From: Myxococcota bacterium
GTDB taxonomy: Bacteria; Myxococcota_A; UBA9160; UBA4427
Assembly (NCBI GenBank): GCA_028278345.1
Contig: JANQEL010000190.1
Coordinates: forward strand, 1 to 61,400
DNA: 61,400 bases
Direction of reading: 5' to 3'
Part shown: positions 52,254 to 60,368 of the stretch, piece after piece
Layout of the letters: each line of letters begins with the position of its first letter
Numbering within the stretch: the stretch's first letter is position 1
Notes under the pieces: generated by a model
Seen by the model: only the letters and a program-made list of their open reading frames with translations
Told to the model about the DNA's origin: nothing
Database searches by the model: none
Translations under genes and position numbers: made by a program

Positions 52254-53843
52254 TCACACGCTCGTCGCATGTAGCGCCGCCTGATAGCCGAAGATCAGAC
52301 TGCGACCGATGGCCGTACCACTCTCGTACCCGAAGCCATGCGAAAGCAACGCCGCCGCGTTGCTCGTTGCATAGAGCCCTTCGATGACACGTCCACGGAC
52401 ATCGATCACGCGTGCATCGGGGTCGGTGACGAGCCCGCCAAGGTTGCCCATCGTGCCCTGATGGAGGCGAACGGCATAGAAGGGAGGCTTCTCGACCGGA
52501 CCGAGGGCCGGGTTGGGTTCGTGTTCGGGGCACTCGAGTTCGGCCCAGTAACGATCGAGCAGACGCTCACCGCGGCCGAAATCCGGATCGACGCCCTTGC
52601 GCGCGTTTTCGTTGAAGCGCGTCACGGTTTCGACGAACGCTTCGGCGGGAATGCCGATCAGGTCTGCAAGTTCGTCGAGGGAGTCCGCACGAAAGAGCCA
52701 ATCGTCCGTCTCCTTCTTCGGAGAGAGCGAACCCACACCCCATTGATCGCGAAAACCCTGATCACAGATCCACCACAGCGGCAGGTTGGGCGCCAGGGCA
52801 TCCGTGCGATCGTGCGCCATCGAGATCCAGCCGAGGGCCGGGTAGTGGGATTCATCACAGCAGCGCTGGCCACGACCGTTCACCAGGATGTTCCCGGGGT
52901 AGCCAAACGAAATCAGGCGATAGAAGGGTTTTCCGTCACATTCATCCCCGGTGACGCGGATGGTGGTCTGGAAGATCGAGTGATCCATCAGCGCTGTGGC
53001 CGCACCGATCTCCATGCCCATGATGTGACCATCACCTTCGTTGCTGGGCGCCGTGCAACCGTGCATGTCGGGCGAGTTGAGGTAGCGCTTGTTCATCTCG
53101 GCGTTCCACTCGAAGCCGCCGGTTGCGATCACGACCCCGCGTCGTCCCCGCACGAAGAAGTCACGCCCTTCACGCTCCGCCCGGATACCGGTCACGCGTC
53201 CGTCCTCGACGATCAGCTGCTTGACCGGTGTACTGCGATGCACCTCGATGCCGCGATCGAGGCAGCACGCGAGCAACAGGCCGATCAATCCGCGTCCCTC
53301 CGCCCAGGGATTCCGGAGCCCGAGGTAGTAGGGGACGGGATCGGTGCGCACGTGTTCGAGCAGGGGATGACGCTGCTGCGCTTCCTCGAGGAACGCGATC
53401 ATCGTGTCGGCATCGGGCGAGAGCCGACGACCATCGGGTTTACCGCCCGGCAGGTCGCCGTAGTAGCCGGGAAAGTGGTCGACCTCCATACGAAGCGGTG
53501 TCTTGTCGTGAAGGAAGCGGACCATCTCGGGGCCCTTGTCGACATACGCCTCCGCCATGGCTTCGTCGTGTCGATCACAACTGATACGCCGCAGAAACTC
53601 GAGCGCTTCTTCCTTCGAGTCTTCGAGCCCCTGCAACTTCATCTGGTCGTTGTTCGGGATCCAGATCGCGCCGGCCGAGTAGGCCGTTCCGCCGCCGAAG
53701 GTGTCGGCCTTTTCGATCACGGCCGTCGTCAAACCGTGGTCGTGGCCCACGATGGCGGCCAGCAACCCGCCGGAACTCGACCCCGCACAGACGAGGTCGA
53801 CTTCGAGATCCCACCGTTCGGGAGCGTGGTGTTCGTCGATCAT
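52254..53843 (-). CDS. FAD-dependent oxidoreductase, 3-ketosteroid delta-1-dehydrogenase-like
   Basis: A 529-residue flavoprotein of the fumarate-reductase/KstD family. The Rossmann start reads DLVCAGSSSGGLLAAI, then IEKADTFGGGTAYSAGAIWI, GVVIATGGFEWNAEM, VTRFNENARKGVDPDFGRGE and the C-terminal NAAALLSHGFGYESGTAIG. KstD-like enzymes desaturate steroid or related rings. It is first in the operon with the thiolase/DUF35 pair and P450, and together they look like a steroid-, terpenoid- or hopanoid-type catabolic set. It is transcribed away from a TetR gene across an AT-rich promoter region. Confidence 0.88.
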   Translation of the reverse strand: MIDEHHAPERWDLEVDLVCAGSSSGGLLAAIVGHDHGLTTAVIEKADTFGGGTAYSAGAIWIPNNDQMKLQGLEDSKEEALEFLRRISCDRHDEAMAEAYVDKGPEMVRFLHDKTPLRMEVDHFPGYYGDLPGGKPDGRRLSPDADTMIAFLEEAQQRHPLLEHVRTDPVPYYLGLRNPWAEGRGLIGLLLACCLDRGIEVHRSTPVKQLIVEDGRVTGIRAEREGRDFFVRGRRGVVIATGGFEWNAEMNKRYLNSPDMHGCTAPSNEGDGHIMGMEIGAATALMDHSIFQTTIRVTGDECDGKPFYRLISFGYPGNILVNGRGQRCCDESHYPALGWISMAHDRTDALAPNLPLWWICDQGFRDQWGVGSLSPKKETDDWLFRADSLDELADLIGIPAEAFVETVTRFNENARKGVDPDFGRGERLLDRYWAELECPEHEPNPALGPVEKPPFYAVRLHQGTMGNLGGLVTDPDARVIDVRGRVIEGLYATSNAAALLSHGFGYESGTAIGRSLIFGYQAALHATSV

Positions 53844-53925
53844 GAGATGGGGCCCTCCCTGGCAGACCCGCGGCCACCGGGGGGCGCGGGGAGTGACGAG
53901 AGCGCAAGGTCACGTCCCATTCCTC

Positions 53926-53966
53926 TTTTGTCAAACTATTTTTGATAATTCTTATTATAATAGGTT
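53926..53966. promoter_or_regulatory. Divergent AT-rich promoter/operator region
   Basis: An AT-rich patch in GC-rich surroundings contains TATAAT (53956-53961) and the palindrome ATAAT-TCTT-ATTAT (53945-53958). It lies between the TetR start and the flavoprotein start, where a TetR dimer would block both promoters. A TTGTCA at 53928 is too far from TATAAT to be its -35 box. Confidence 0.5.
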
Positions 53967-53998
53967 ACGATCGCCCTCGAGCCACCGGGAGACCTCGA

Positions 53999-54694
53999 AT
54001 GCCGAGCGAAACGTCCGCCACGCGCAGGGGAAGACCCGCCCGGGTCACGCGCGAACAGATCAGCGGCGCGATTGGCCGCATCCCCGCGAGCCAGCTCAGC
54101 ATGGCGCGGGTGGCGGAAGAACTCGGCGTAAGCGCCTCCGGTCTCTACCACCACGTCAAGGGTCGCGATCAGCTGCTCGAGATGGCCGCCGCAAGCGCGC
54201 TCGAAGATCTCCTACCGCCCGACGACTCTGGCCAACACTGGGCACACTGGTGGTTCGACTACTGCGTGGTGATGCGACAGGGACTGTTGCTCCACCCCGA
54301 TGTGTTGCGGCGCGCTCGAGGTTCACACCCCGGGTTGGTCGATCGCCTCGAAGTGATGTTGTCGGTGATGGAGAGGTCGGGCTTCGAAATTCGCGAAGCG
54401 CTCACCGCGATCGACTCGATCACGAACTGGCTCTACGGCTTCGTCTGGCGCGAAGTCGAGGTGCGGAGCGAAACCGAGGCCGGCCGGCCGCCCGACCTCG
54501 AACTCATCAAGACCCTACGACAGCGATCAGACGACCCCCTGCCCCACCTGCGACGCATGGTTCGCGACACGCAAGTCCCCGACGCCGAACTGGAGTTCGC
54601 CGAGCAATTGTCAACGATCATCGCGGGCATCGCAGCGCGACGAGGCGAAGCCCTTCCCGACCTCCCGCAAGTGCTTCGGGTCGACAGCGACTGA
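53999..54694 (+). CDS. TetR-family transcriptional regulator
   Basis: A 231-residue repressor. The helix-turn-helix is SMARVAEELGVSASGLYHHVKGRDQLLEM (quoted in parts: SMARVAEELGVSASGLYHHV, then KGRDQLLEM). A large ligand domain with many Trp (HWAHWWFDYCVVMRQGLLLH) follows. The ATG at 53999 is chosen because the upstream frame reads through the AT-rich promoter patch. Divergent placement predicts that it represses the KstD-like/thiolase/P450 operon and responds to a substrate or CoA thioester of that pathway. Confidence 0.92.
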   Translation: MPSETSATRRGRPARVTREQISGAIGRIPASQLSMARVAEELGVSASGLYHHVKGRDQLLEMAAASALEDLLPPDDSGQHWAHWWFDYCVVMRQGLLLHPDVLRRARGSHPGLVDRLEVMLSVMERSGFEIREALTAIDSITNWLYGFVWREVEVRSETEAGRPPDLELIKTLRQRSDDPLPHLRRMVRDTQVPDAELEFAEQLSTIIAGIAARRGEALPDLPQVLRVDSD

Positions 54695-54744
54695 CCGCGT
54701 CCGCGGCCCCGGCCATCGTCCATGACCCTCGTGGCGCTACGAGA

Positions 54745-55182
54745 TCAGCTTCCGAGCAGCCAGAGCGAAGCGGCGGTGGCGATGAAGTACGGCACCAGCA
54801 CGGCGGCTCCTTCGTAGTCCTTCGCTACGCGCTGGCCGAAGAAGAGCATCAACAGGCCGGCCAGGGCGACCAACCCACCCCACGCCGCGATCGTGGTCTC
54901 CCCTCCGAGCAGGATCACGACGGCACCGACGGCCGCCAGCGCCCCCGCCATCACTTCGATGACCGTGATCACGCCGAGCATCGGCACGACCTGCGAAGCC
55001 AGCGGTGAGTTCGCGAAGTGGCCGGTGAGCCACTCCACGTTGCCCGCGCGGTCGACGATCTTGTCGATGCCCGACTGCAGGAAGAGGATGGCGAGGAAGA
55101 CGCTGGCCGCGACCTGGATGACGCGCACGGTGTCGAGCCATGCGTCGGGACAGTTCGACGAGAGACAGATCAGGGAATCCAC
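54745..55182 (-). CDS. DoxX-like membrane protein
   Basis: About 145 residues with four hydrophobic segments: VRVIQVAASVFLAILFLQSGI, VVPMLGVITVIEVMAGALAA, WGGLVALAGLLMLFFG and VPYFIATAASLWLLGS (the first shown is 20-plus residues only in outline). The phrase LQSGIDKIVDRAGNVEWL is DoxX/DoxD-like. The GTG at 55182 has GAGG 5 nt upstream and is preferred; an ATG at 55260 would add a Pro/Gly-rich head. Function is unknown, and there is no tight operon partner. Confidence 0.72.
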   Translation of the reverse strand: MDSLICLSSNCPDAWLDTVRVIQVAASVFLAILFLQSGIDKIVDRAGNVEWLTGHFANSPLASQVVPMLGVITVIEVMAGALAAVGAVVILLGGETTIAAWGGLVALAGLLMLFFGQRVAKDYEGAAVLVPYFIATAASLWLLGS

Positions 55183-55312
55183 GGGGACCTCGGAGTGTTC
55201 GGCCGTGCAGACGGCGGGGGTTGGCGGTGGTGCACCGAGCGGCGCACCACCATAACCCATGCCGCGATTCACGATCGAAAACGCGATTCGCCGTGCTGTG
55301 GCTTCCCGCGGA

Positions 55313-56659
55313 TCAGGCCCGAACAGCCGCGACCGACTCCTCGAGGATGCCGATGATCTCGTCCACCTCTTCGCACGTGGTGCAGAGCGGCGGCGCAACG
55401 GCGAGGCATTCCCACAACGCGCGCACGATCAGGCCGCGCTTGCGCGCCTGGCTGCAGATCGCGGCGGGGTGCGCCATCGGCGTCTGCCCTGCGGGCTCGG
55501 TGCCCCCCGGCTTCGCCCACTCGACGGCGGCCATCATGCCGGAACCGCGGATCTCTCCCGCCAGCGGGTTGTCGCCGAAGCTCTCGCGTAGCCGCTCGAG
55601 CAGGTAGGCGCCGGTCTGCGCACTGTTCTCGACGAGCCCTTCGCGCTCGATGATGTCGAGGTTGGCGTGGGCCGCCGCGCAGGCCGTCGCGTGGTTGTTG
55701 TAGGTGAGCCCGCCCATGAAGGGCAGCCCCTCGGGCGACCGATCGCGCAGGCTCTCGTACACCGGCCGCTTCACGCCGACGCCGCCGAGCGGCAGGTAAC
55801 CGCTCGTCACGCCCTTCGCGAAGGTCACGATGTCGGGCTGGCCACCATAGGTCTCCATCCCGAACCACTTTCCGGTGCGGCCGAAGCCCGTGATCACTTC
55901 GTCGAGGATCAGCAGCACTCCGTGGCGATCGCACACCTCGCGAAGGCGCTGGAAGTAGCCGTCGGCGGGCGGGATGACACCACCGGTACCGAAGACCGGC
56001 TCGGCGATGACGGCCGCCACCGTGTCCGCACCCTCGCGTTCGATCGTGGCTTCGATCGCGTCGGCGCAGTCGAGGGAGCAATCGGGATACGTCTTGCCGA
56101 GGGCACAGCGGAAGCAATACGCGCCCGGCGCTTCGATGTGGAGCGGATCGGGTTCCGCAAAGATGTGATAGGCGGGAAGCCGGGTCGCACTGCCCGCCGC
56201 CCGCGTGATGCCGTGATAGGCGTGCGCGCGTGAGATGATCTTCTTGCGACCGTGGTCACCGCGCACCGCGTGGTAGGTGCGCGCGAGCCGGAAGGCCGTC
56301 TCGTTCGCGTCGGAACCGCCGGTCGTAAAGATGAAGTGATCGAGCTGGCTATCGCTCGGAAAGGTGTTGGCGAGGCGTTCGGCCAACTTGATCGCGGGTT
56401 CGGTCGAGAACTCCCAGAAGCCCGGGTAGTAGGCGACGTCGTTCATCTGCTTTGCGACGGCGTCGCCGATCTCGCGCCGGCCGTGGCCGACGTTGATGTT
56501 CCACAAGCCGGAGCAGCCATCGATCAGGCTCTCGCCCTGCGCGGTGTGGATGCGAATGCCTTCGCCACCGGTGACGACGGTGGCCCCCTTCTTCTCGTGG
56601 GCGCGGAACTCGGTGATGGGGTGGATCAGGTGGGCACGGTCGATCTCTTCGAGATTCAT
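55313..56659 (-). CDS. Class III aminotransferase (omega-amino acid:pyruvate type)
   Basis: A 448-residue PLP enzyme: GCSGLWNINVGHGRREIGDAV, FTTGGSDANETAFRLAR with the cofactor phosphate site, GVLLILDEVITGFGRTGKWF with the ring-contacting Asp, and the PLP-binding Lys in DIVTFAKGVTSGYLPLG. The insert CFRCALGKTYPDCSLDCADA has four Cys. The family transaminates amines, putrescine or beta-alanine-type substrates. AAAGGA lies 8 nt before the ATG. It faces a TetR gene across a 49-bp gap with a perfect palindrome, so its expression is probably amine-responsive. Confidence 0.94.
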   Translation of the reverse strand: MNLEEIDRAHLIHPITEFRAHEKKGATVVTGGEGIRIHTAQGESLIDGCSGLWNINVGHGRREIGDAVAKQMNDVAYYPGFWEFSTEPAIKLAERLANTFPSDSQLDHFIFTTGGSDANETAFRLARTYHAVRGDHGRKKIISRAHAYHGITRAAGSATRLPAYHIFAEPDPLHIEAPGAYCFRCALGKTYPDCSLDCADAIEATIEREGADTVAAVIAEPVFGTGGVIPPADGYFQRLREVCDRHGVLLILDEVITGFGRTGKWFGMETYGGQPDIVTFAKGVTSGYLPLGGVGVKRPVYESLRDRSPEGLPFMGGLTYNNHATACAAAHANLDIIEREGLVENSAQTGAYLLERLRESFGDNPLAGEIRGSGMMAAVEWAKPGGTEPAGQTPMAHPAAICSQARKRGLIVRALWECLAVAPPLCTTCEEVDEIIGILEESVAAVRA

Positions 56660-56674
56660 GTGAATTCCTTTCGT

Positions 56675-56684
56675 GACAATTGTC
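56675..56684. promoter_or_regulatory. Palindromic operator candidate between aminotransferase and TetR genes
   Basis: GACAATTGTC is a perfect 10-bp palindrome in the 49-bp divergent gap. On the minus strand TATGAT (56697-56692) lies just upstream of it as a -10 candidate, which places the palindrome near the aminotransferase start site. Confidence 0.55.
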
Positions 56685-56708
56685 CTTTTTTATCATACTC
56701 TGCGTCCC

Positions 56709-57329
56709 ATGCCAGCAGAAATCGTCCAGACACCCTCTTCCGGCCCCGAAACCCCGTCCAGCCTGCCCAAGGGCGAGCTCAAGCGGCGAGCCCTGCTCGA
56801 CGCGGCGCTCCGGGTGATCGCAGACGGGGGCGTCGAGGCCGTCACCCATCGGCGCGTGGCCGAAGCCGCCGGGGTCTCGCGCGGCACCACGACCTATCAC
56901 TTCGACTCCCGCGACGAGATCGTCTTCGAAGCCTTCCGCCACTACATCGCGACGGTGGCCCAGAAGCTGGCCATCACCCTCGAAGAACAGCTCTCCGCCA
57001 GCAACGGCTCGATCATCGACTTCCTGCTGCGCTACCAGCGCCGGGAGTTCCTCGACCCGCATCTGCTGCTCGCCGAGTACGAACTCATCCTCTACGCCGC
57101 GCGCAACCCCGAACTCGGTCGCGAGTACCGCGCGTGGGAGAGCAGCCTGCTCGGCATGCTCGCTACGGCGCTCGAGGCCGAAGGAGCAGCGAAGCCGATG
57201 CAGGCCGCGCGCGTCGTGATCGGGGTCTATCGCGCGTTCGAACTCGAGCGCCTCACCCACCCCGAAACGGATCCCGACGCGTTGCGGTCACGCCTCGAGC
57301 TTTTGCTGCCGGGCCTGCTCGCGGGTTGA
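56709..57329 (+). CDS. TetR-family transcriptional regulator
   Basis: A 206-residue repressor: ALLDAALRVIADGGVEAVTH, then RRVAEAAGVSRGTTTYHF as the helix-turn-helix, followed by a helical ligand domain with LLRYQRREFLDPHLLLAEYE. The ATG at 56709 is chosen as the first codon after the operator region; no Shine-Dalgarno is visible, so the message may be nearly leaderless. It probably controls the divergent aminotransferase and itself through the palindrome between them. Confidence 0.92.
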   Translation: MPAEIVQTPSSGPETPSSLPKGELKRRALLDAALRVIADGGVEAVTHRRVAEAAGVSRGTTTYHFDSRDEIVFEAFRHYIATVAQKLAITLEEQLSASNGSIIDFLLRYQRREFLDPHLLLAEYELILYAARNPELGREYRAWESSLLGMLATALEAEGAAKPMQAARVVIGVYRAFELERLTHPETDPDALRSRLELLLPGLLAG

Positions 57330-57408
57330 TCCGACCCGTAGCCATAGTGGCACTCGTACGACTGGCTAGGCTTCGACCGGGCCACGAATACGAGAGGAGA
57401 AGCCCCCG

Positions 57409-58197
57409 ATGAGCGATGGCGAAATCCGCACCAGCCGAGAGGAACGCATTCTCCACATCGAAGTCGATCGCTCCGACAAGATGAATGGCTTCACCCCCGA
57501 GATGTTCGACGCGCTTTCCGACGCGCTCAGCGAACTCGACAGCGATCCCACACTCTGGGTCGGCCTCTTCACCTTTGCCGGACCGAACTCGACGGCGGGC
57601 CTCGACCTGCCGCGCTTCGCGGCCTCGTTCCAATCGGGCGAACGCGATGAGACAGCCGAGGCCGACGATCGCGTCGACCCCTTTGCCCTGCGCCGCCGCT
57701 GCAGCAAGCCCATCGTCATGGCGGTCCAGGGTGTCACCTTCACGGTCGGCATCGAAATGATGCTCGCCGCGGACATCGTGGTGGCGGCCGACGATTGCCG
57801 CTTCTGCCAGATGGAACCGCGGCGGGGGCTCGCGGTCTTCGGGGGTGGCCACGTGCGCTACATCGAGCGCGCGGGCTGGGGCAACGCGATGTATCACCTG
57901 CTGCGCGCGGACGAATTCGGGGCAGAGCGCGCGAAGGAGATCGGCTTCGTTCAAGAGGTCGTGCCGGCGGGCTCGCAGATCGATCGGGCGCGGGAAATCG
58001 CGAACGAAATCTGCGCGAACGCCCCGCTCGCGGTCCAGGAGATCAAGCGGGGGGCTTCGGTCTATCTCGATCAGGGCGAAGCCGCCGCGTTCGGCGAGAT
58101 CCCGAAGATGCGAGCAAAGACCGCGAGCTCGAAGGACTTCGTCGAAGGGATCGCGTCGTTCCGCGAGAAACGTCCAGCGAAGTTCTCCGGCGAGTAG
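57409..58197 (+). CDS. Enoyl-CoA hydratase/isomerase (crotonase) family protein
   Basis: A 262-residue crotonase-fold enzyme. Oxyanion-hole parts are AGPNSTAGLDLPRF and GVTFTVGIEMMLAADIVVAA. QMEPRRGLAVFGGGHVRYI retains one Glu near the catalytic place. EVVPAGSQIDRAREIANEIC and NAPLAVQEIKRGASV are family-typical. GAGGAGAAG precedes the ATG. It lies 79 bp after the TetR gene on the same strand and may be co-transcribed, but its reaction is not fixed by sequence. Confidence 0.9.
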   Translation: MSDGEIRTSREERILHIEVDRSDKMNGFTPEMFDALSDALSELDSDPTLWVGLFTFAGPNSTAGLDLPRFAASFQSGERDETAEADDRVDPFALRRRCSKPIVMAVQGVTFTVGIEMMLAADIVVAADDCRFCQMEPRRGLAVFGGGHVRYIERAGWGNAMYHLLRADEFGAERAKEIGFVQEVVPAGSQIDRAREIANEICANAPLAVQEIKRGASVYLDQGEAAAFGEIPKMRAKTASSKDFVEGIASFREKRPAKFSGE

Positions 58198-58201
58198 AAC
58201 G

Positions 58202-59299
58202 CTAGGAGAGATCGAAGCGCAAGCAGCGCGCTTCTCGGCGACGCTCTTCGTCGTAGCCCTTCCACTTGGTTTCGGGCAGCGCGTCGCTCTCGACGCGCTT
58301 GAAATCGAGGCGCTCGAAGAAGGCTTCGACGCGGTCGGATGTCGTGCAGGCAAAGACGTAGTTCATTCCGCGAGCGCGCGCGCTCTCGATCGCCGCGCGC
58401 ACGAGGTGTACGCCCACCCCCTCCCCGACGAAGCGGGTCATCGCGTAGAGCGAAGCGATCTCCCCCGCCCCATCGTCCGCGTGCGGAAGCAACGCGCAGA
58501 TTCCCGCCAGATAGCGACCTTCGATGAACGCACCGATGCCGTTCGTGAGCGCGCGCTCGATCTCCGCCGGGCCGCGCTCGAGCAGGTAGCCCTCCTGCAT
58601 GCCGTACTCGATCAACGCCTCTGCCGCATCGAAGTCGTCGAGCCCCAGGTCGCGCACTTCGGTGTAGCCCTCACGCGCGTAGAAGGTCCCCGACCCCGCG
58701 TAGGTGAAGAGTTCGTCGGCGAGCCCGCCCGGCAGGCAGGCCGAAACACTCGACGCGCTGCCCCGGATCATCCTCTCGAACTCGCGCAGCAGCGTGGCCG
58801 TGGCCTTCCCGTCGGCCGTCGTTTCGGCTTCCCGCGCGCGCTCTTCGATCGAAGCCAGGGGCACGAGCGAGCGCCGCCGCCCATCCGGGAGCCGCAACAA
58901 CCCGCCCTCCCCCAGCCAGACGACCTTGGCGACCCGCGCTTCGAGCACGACGCGTCGACAGAACGCCGCCATGCCCTCTTCGTTTCCGGGCGCCAGCAAC
59001 ACCGCGCGTCCGCCGCGCTGAAGCGCTCGCCAGGTTTCGCCCAGTCGGTCGACGTCGTTCCTCTCGACCACCGGCCCGGGCGAAAGTTCGCGGGCCAGCG
59101 CCGCGTCGTCGGTCATCAGCACGACCGGCGTCCGGTTTTCCCGCAGATCCGCGAGCACGCCCTCGACCACCGCGCGCTCCTCGCCCGAGAGCGGGCAGTC
59201 GCTCGGCAGGGCCAGCGCGAGGGTCCGCCCGCGAAACTCGGCCAGGTAGAAGTCGCGCTCGCGGAACAGACCGCGCCCGGGTGTCAGGGTTTCCGACAT
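58202..59299 (-). CDS. ArgA-like protein: divergent kinase-type domain plus GNAT acetyltransferase
   Basis: A 365-residue protein with the layout of N-acetylglutamate synthase. The N-terminal 220 residues (FRERDFYLAEFRGRTLALAL, PVVLMTDDAALARELSPGPV, AKVVWLGEGGLLRL) have an amino-acid-kinase look but are short and poorly conserved. The joint YAGSGTFYAREGYTEVRDLG matches the ArgA linker. The GNAT domain has AGICALLPHADDGAGEIASL and FVGEGVGVHLVRAAIESARA, the acetyl-CoA loop. First step of arginine synthesis is likely but not certain. The ATG at 59299 is chosen because upstream codons are Arg/Gly-rich. Confidence 0.78.
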   Translation of the reverse strand: MSETLTPGRGLFRERDFYLAEFRGRTLALALPSDCPLSGEERAVVEGVLADLRENRTPVVLMTDDAALARELSPGPVVERNDVDRLGETWRALQRGGRAVLLAPGNEEGMAAFCRRVVLEARVAKVVWLGEGGLLRLPDGRRRSLVPLASIEERAREAETTADGKATATLLREFERMIRGSASSVSACLPGGLADELFTYAGSGTFYAREGYTEVRDLGLDDFDAAEALIEYGMQEGYLLERGPAEIERALTNGIGAFIEGRYLAGICALLPHADDGAGEIASLYAMTRFVGEGVGVHLVRAAIESARARGMNYVFACTTSDRVEAFFERLDFKRVESDALPETKWKGYDEERRREARCLRFDLS

Positions 59300-60359
59300 G
59301 GCGCGCAGTTTGGCGGATTGGCGGGCCCGCGCACGAAAAGGCCGAAAAACATCCCCTGCGCGCGCACGCAGAGCCTCAGCGACCCGCAGATCCCCACCGC
59401 CACCCCGCGAATTCGTTCGCGAATTTGTCGTTTCGTCACCTCTCCGGGCGCGCCGGCCACCTACTTGCCGTCCTGGTCTTGACAAATCTGAGGGCGAAAT
59501 TGTTGGGTTTTCACCCCTTGGATCCGAATAGCCAGGACCGACGAGGCGACGAATTCACGGATCCGACCGGGGACGAGCCTGAGCGAGGCTCCCTCCCCCG
59601 AGTGTTCAAATCTACAGATTAGGAAGGAGAATCAGAGAGTTACGAGGAAACTTGCAGAGGCTTCGGCGACTCGGTTATAAAGGGAAATTCCACCGAGAGC
59701 CCGGGCAAAACGCGGGTTGACAATTGGCGGACCACCCCTTGAACAGGCAGATGATGCGCAGATCGTCCAGGGCCAGGAGAGAGGGGCCGGAGGCGGCCGA
59801 CGAAAACCGGCGAAGAATTCGCCCAAGGTGCGGAAAGTCCTAGCCAAATCGGCACTGAACGTTCACAATCGTGGGTCGCTTGACGCGCCCCAGGCGATGT
59901 GGTTAGCCGCAACGCGCATTGGAAGACGTTGGTAGACGCATTGGTGATCGTGCCTCAGACGTCAAACGCGCCCGAACCCGCCAGGCCACCACAGTTCAAA
60001 GCCTCGTCTCAACTCACAGTCCGAATATCCAAGAGCCATCGCACGACTCGCAAGCGAGCAACCCGATTGGAATTCGCGTTCGACGATCAGAGTGAACGCA
60101 ACGAATTCGAGGGGTTCGACGCCACGAAACGCAACGACGGCAACGCCGCACGTTCGATCGAAATCGTCCCCGCGTCACCCAGCCCCACGATCGGCCCCGC
60201 TTCGCAGCTCGAAACACGACTCGGAACGAAGAGCACGAACACGTAGTTCCCACAGATTCAACCAACGATCCAACGACTCATGAACCGGCATCCGGCGGCC
60301 GGGTTCGGACCGAAAGGTCGGAACGAGAAGACCAAGACCCGCCGTCGGTGTCACGAAGG
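59300..60359. other. About 1 kb without a convincing gene, upstream of rpoD
   Basis: Short frames exist on both strands but none has family character or a good ribosome site. TTGACA occurs at 59479 and 59718 and could be -35 boxes, without clear -10 partners at the right spacing. The region should carry the rpoD promoter and a long 5' leader. Confidence 0.5.
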
Positions 60360-60368
60360 GTGAGAGAA

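Noticed and set aside
52338..53945. Long plus-strand frame over the KstD-like gene
   Set aside because: Shadow of a well-supported flavoprotein gene, with no recognisable domain.
59717..59935. Short plus-strand ORF in the pre-rpoD gap
   Set aside because: No ribosome site, skewed composition, no family resemblance.
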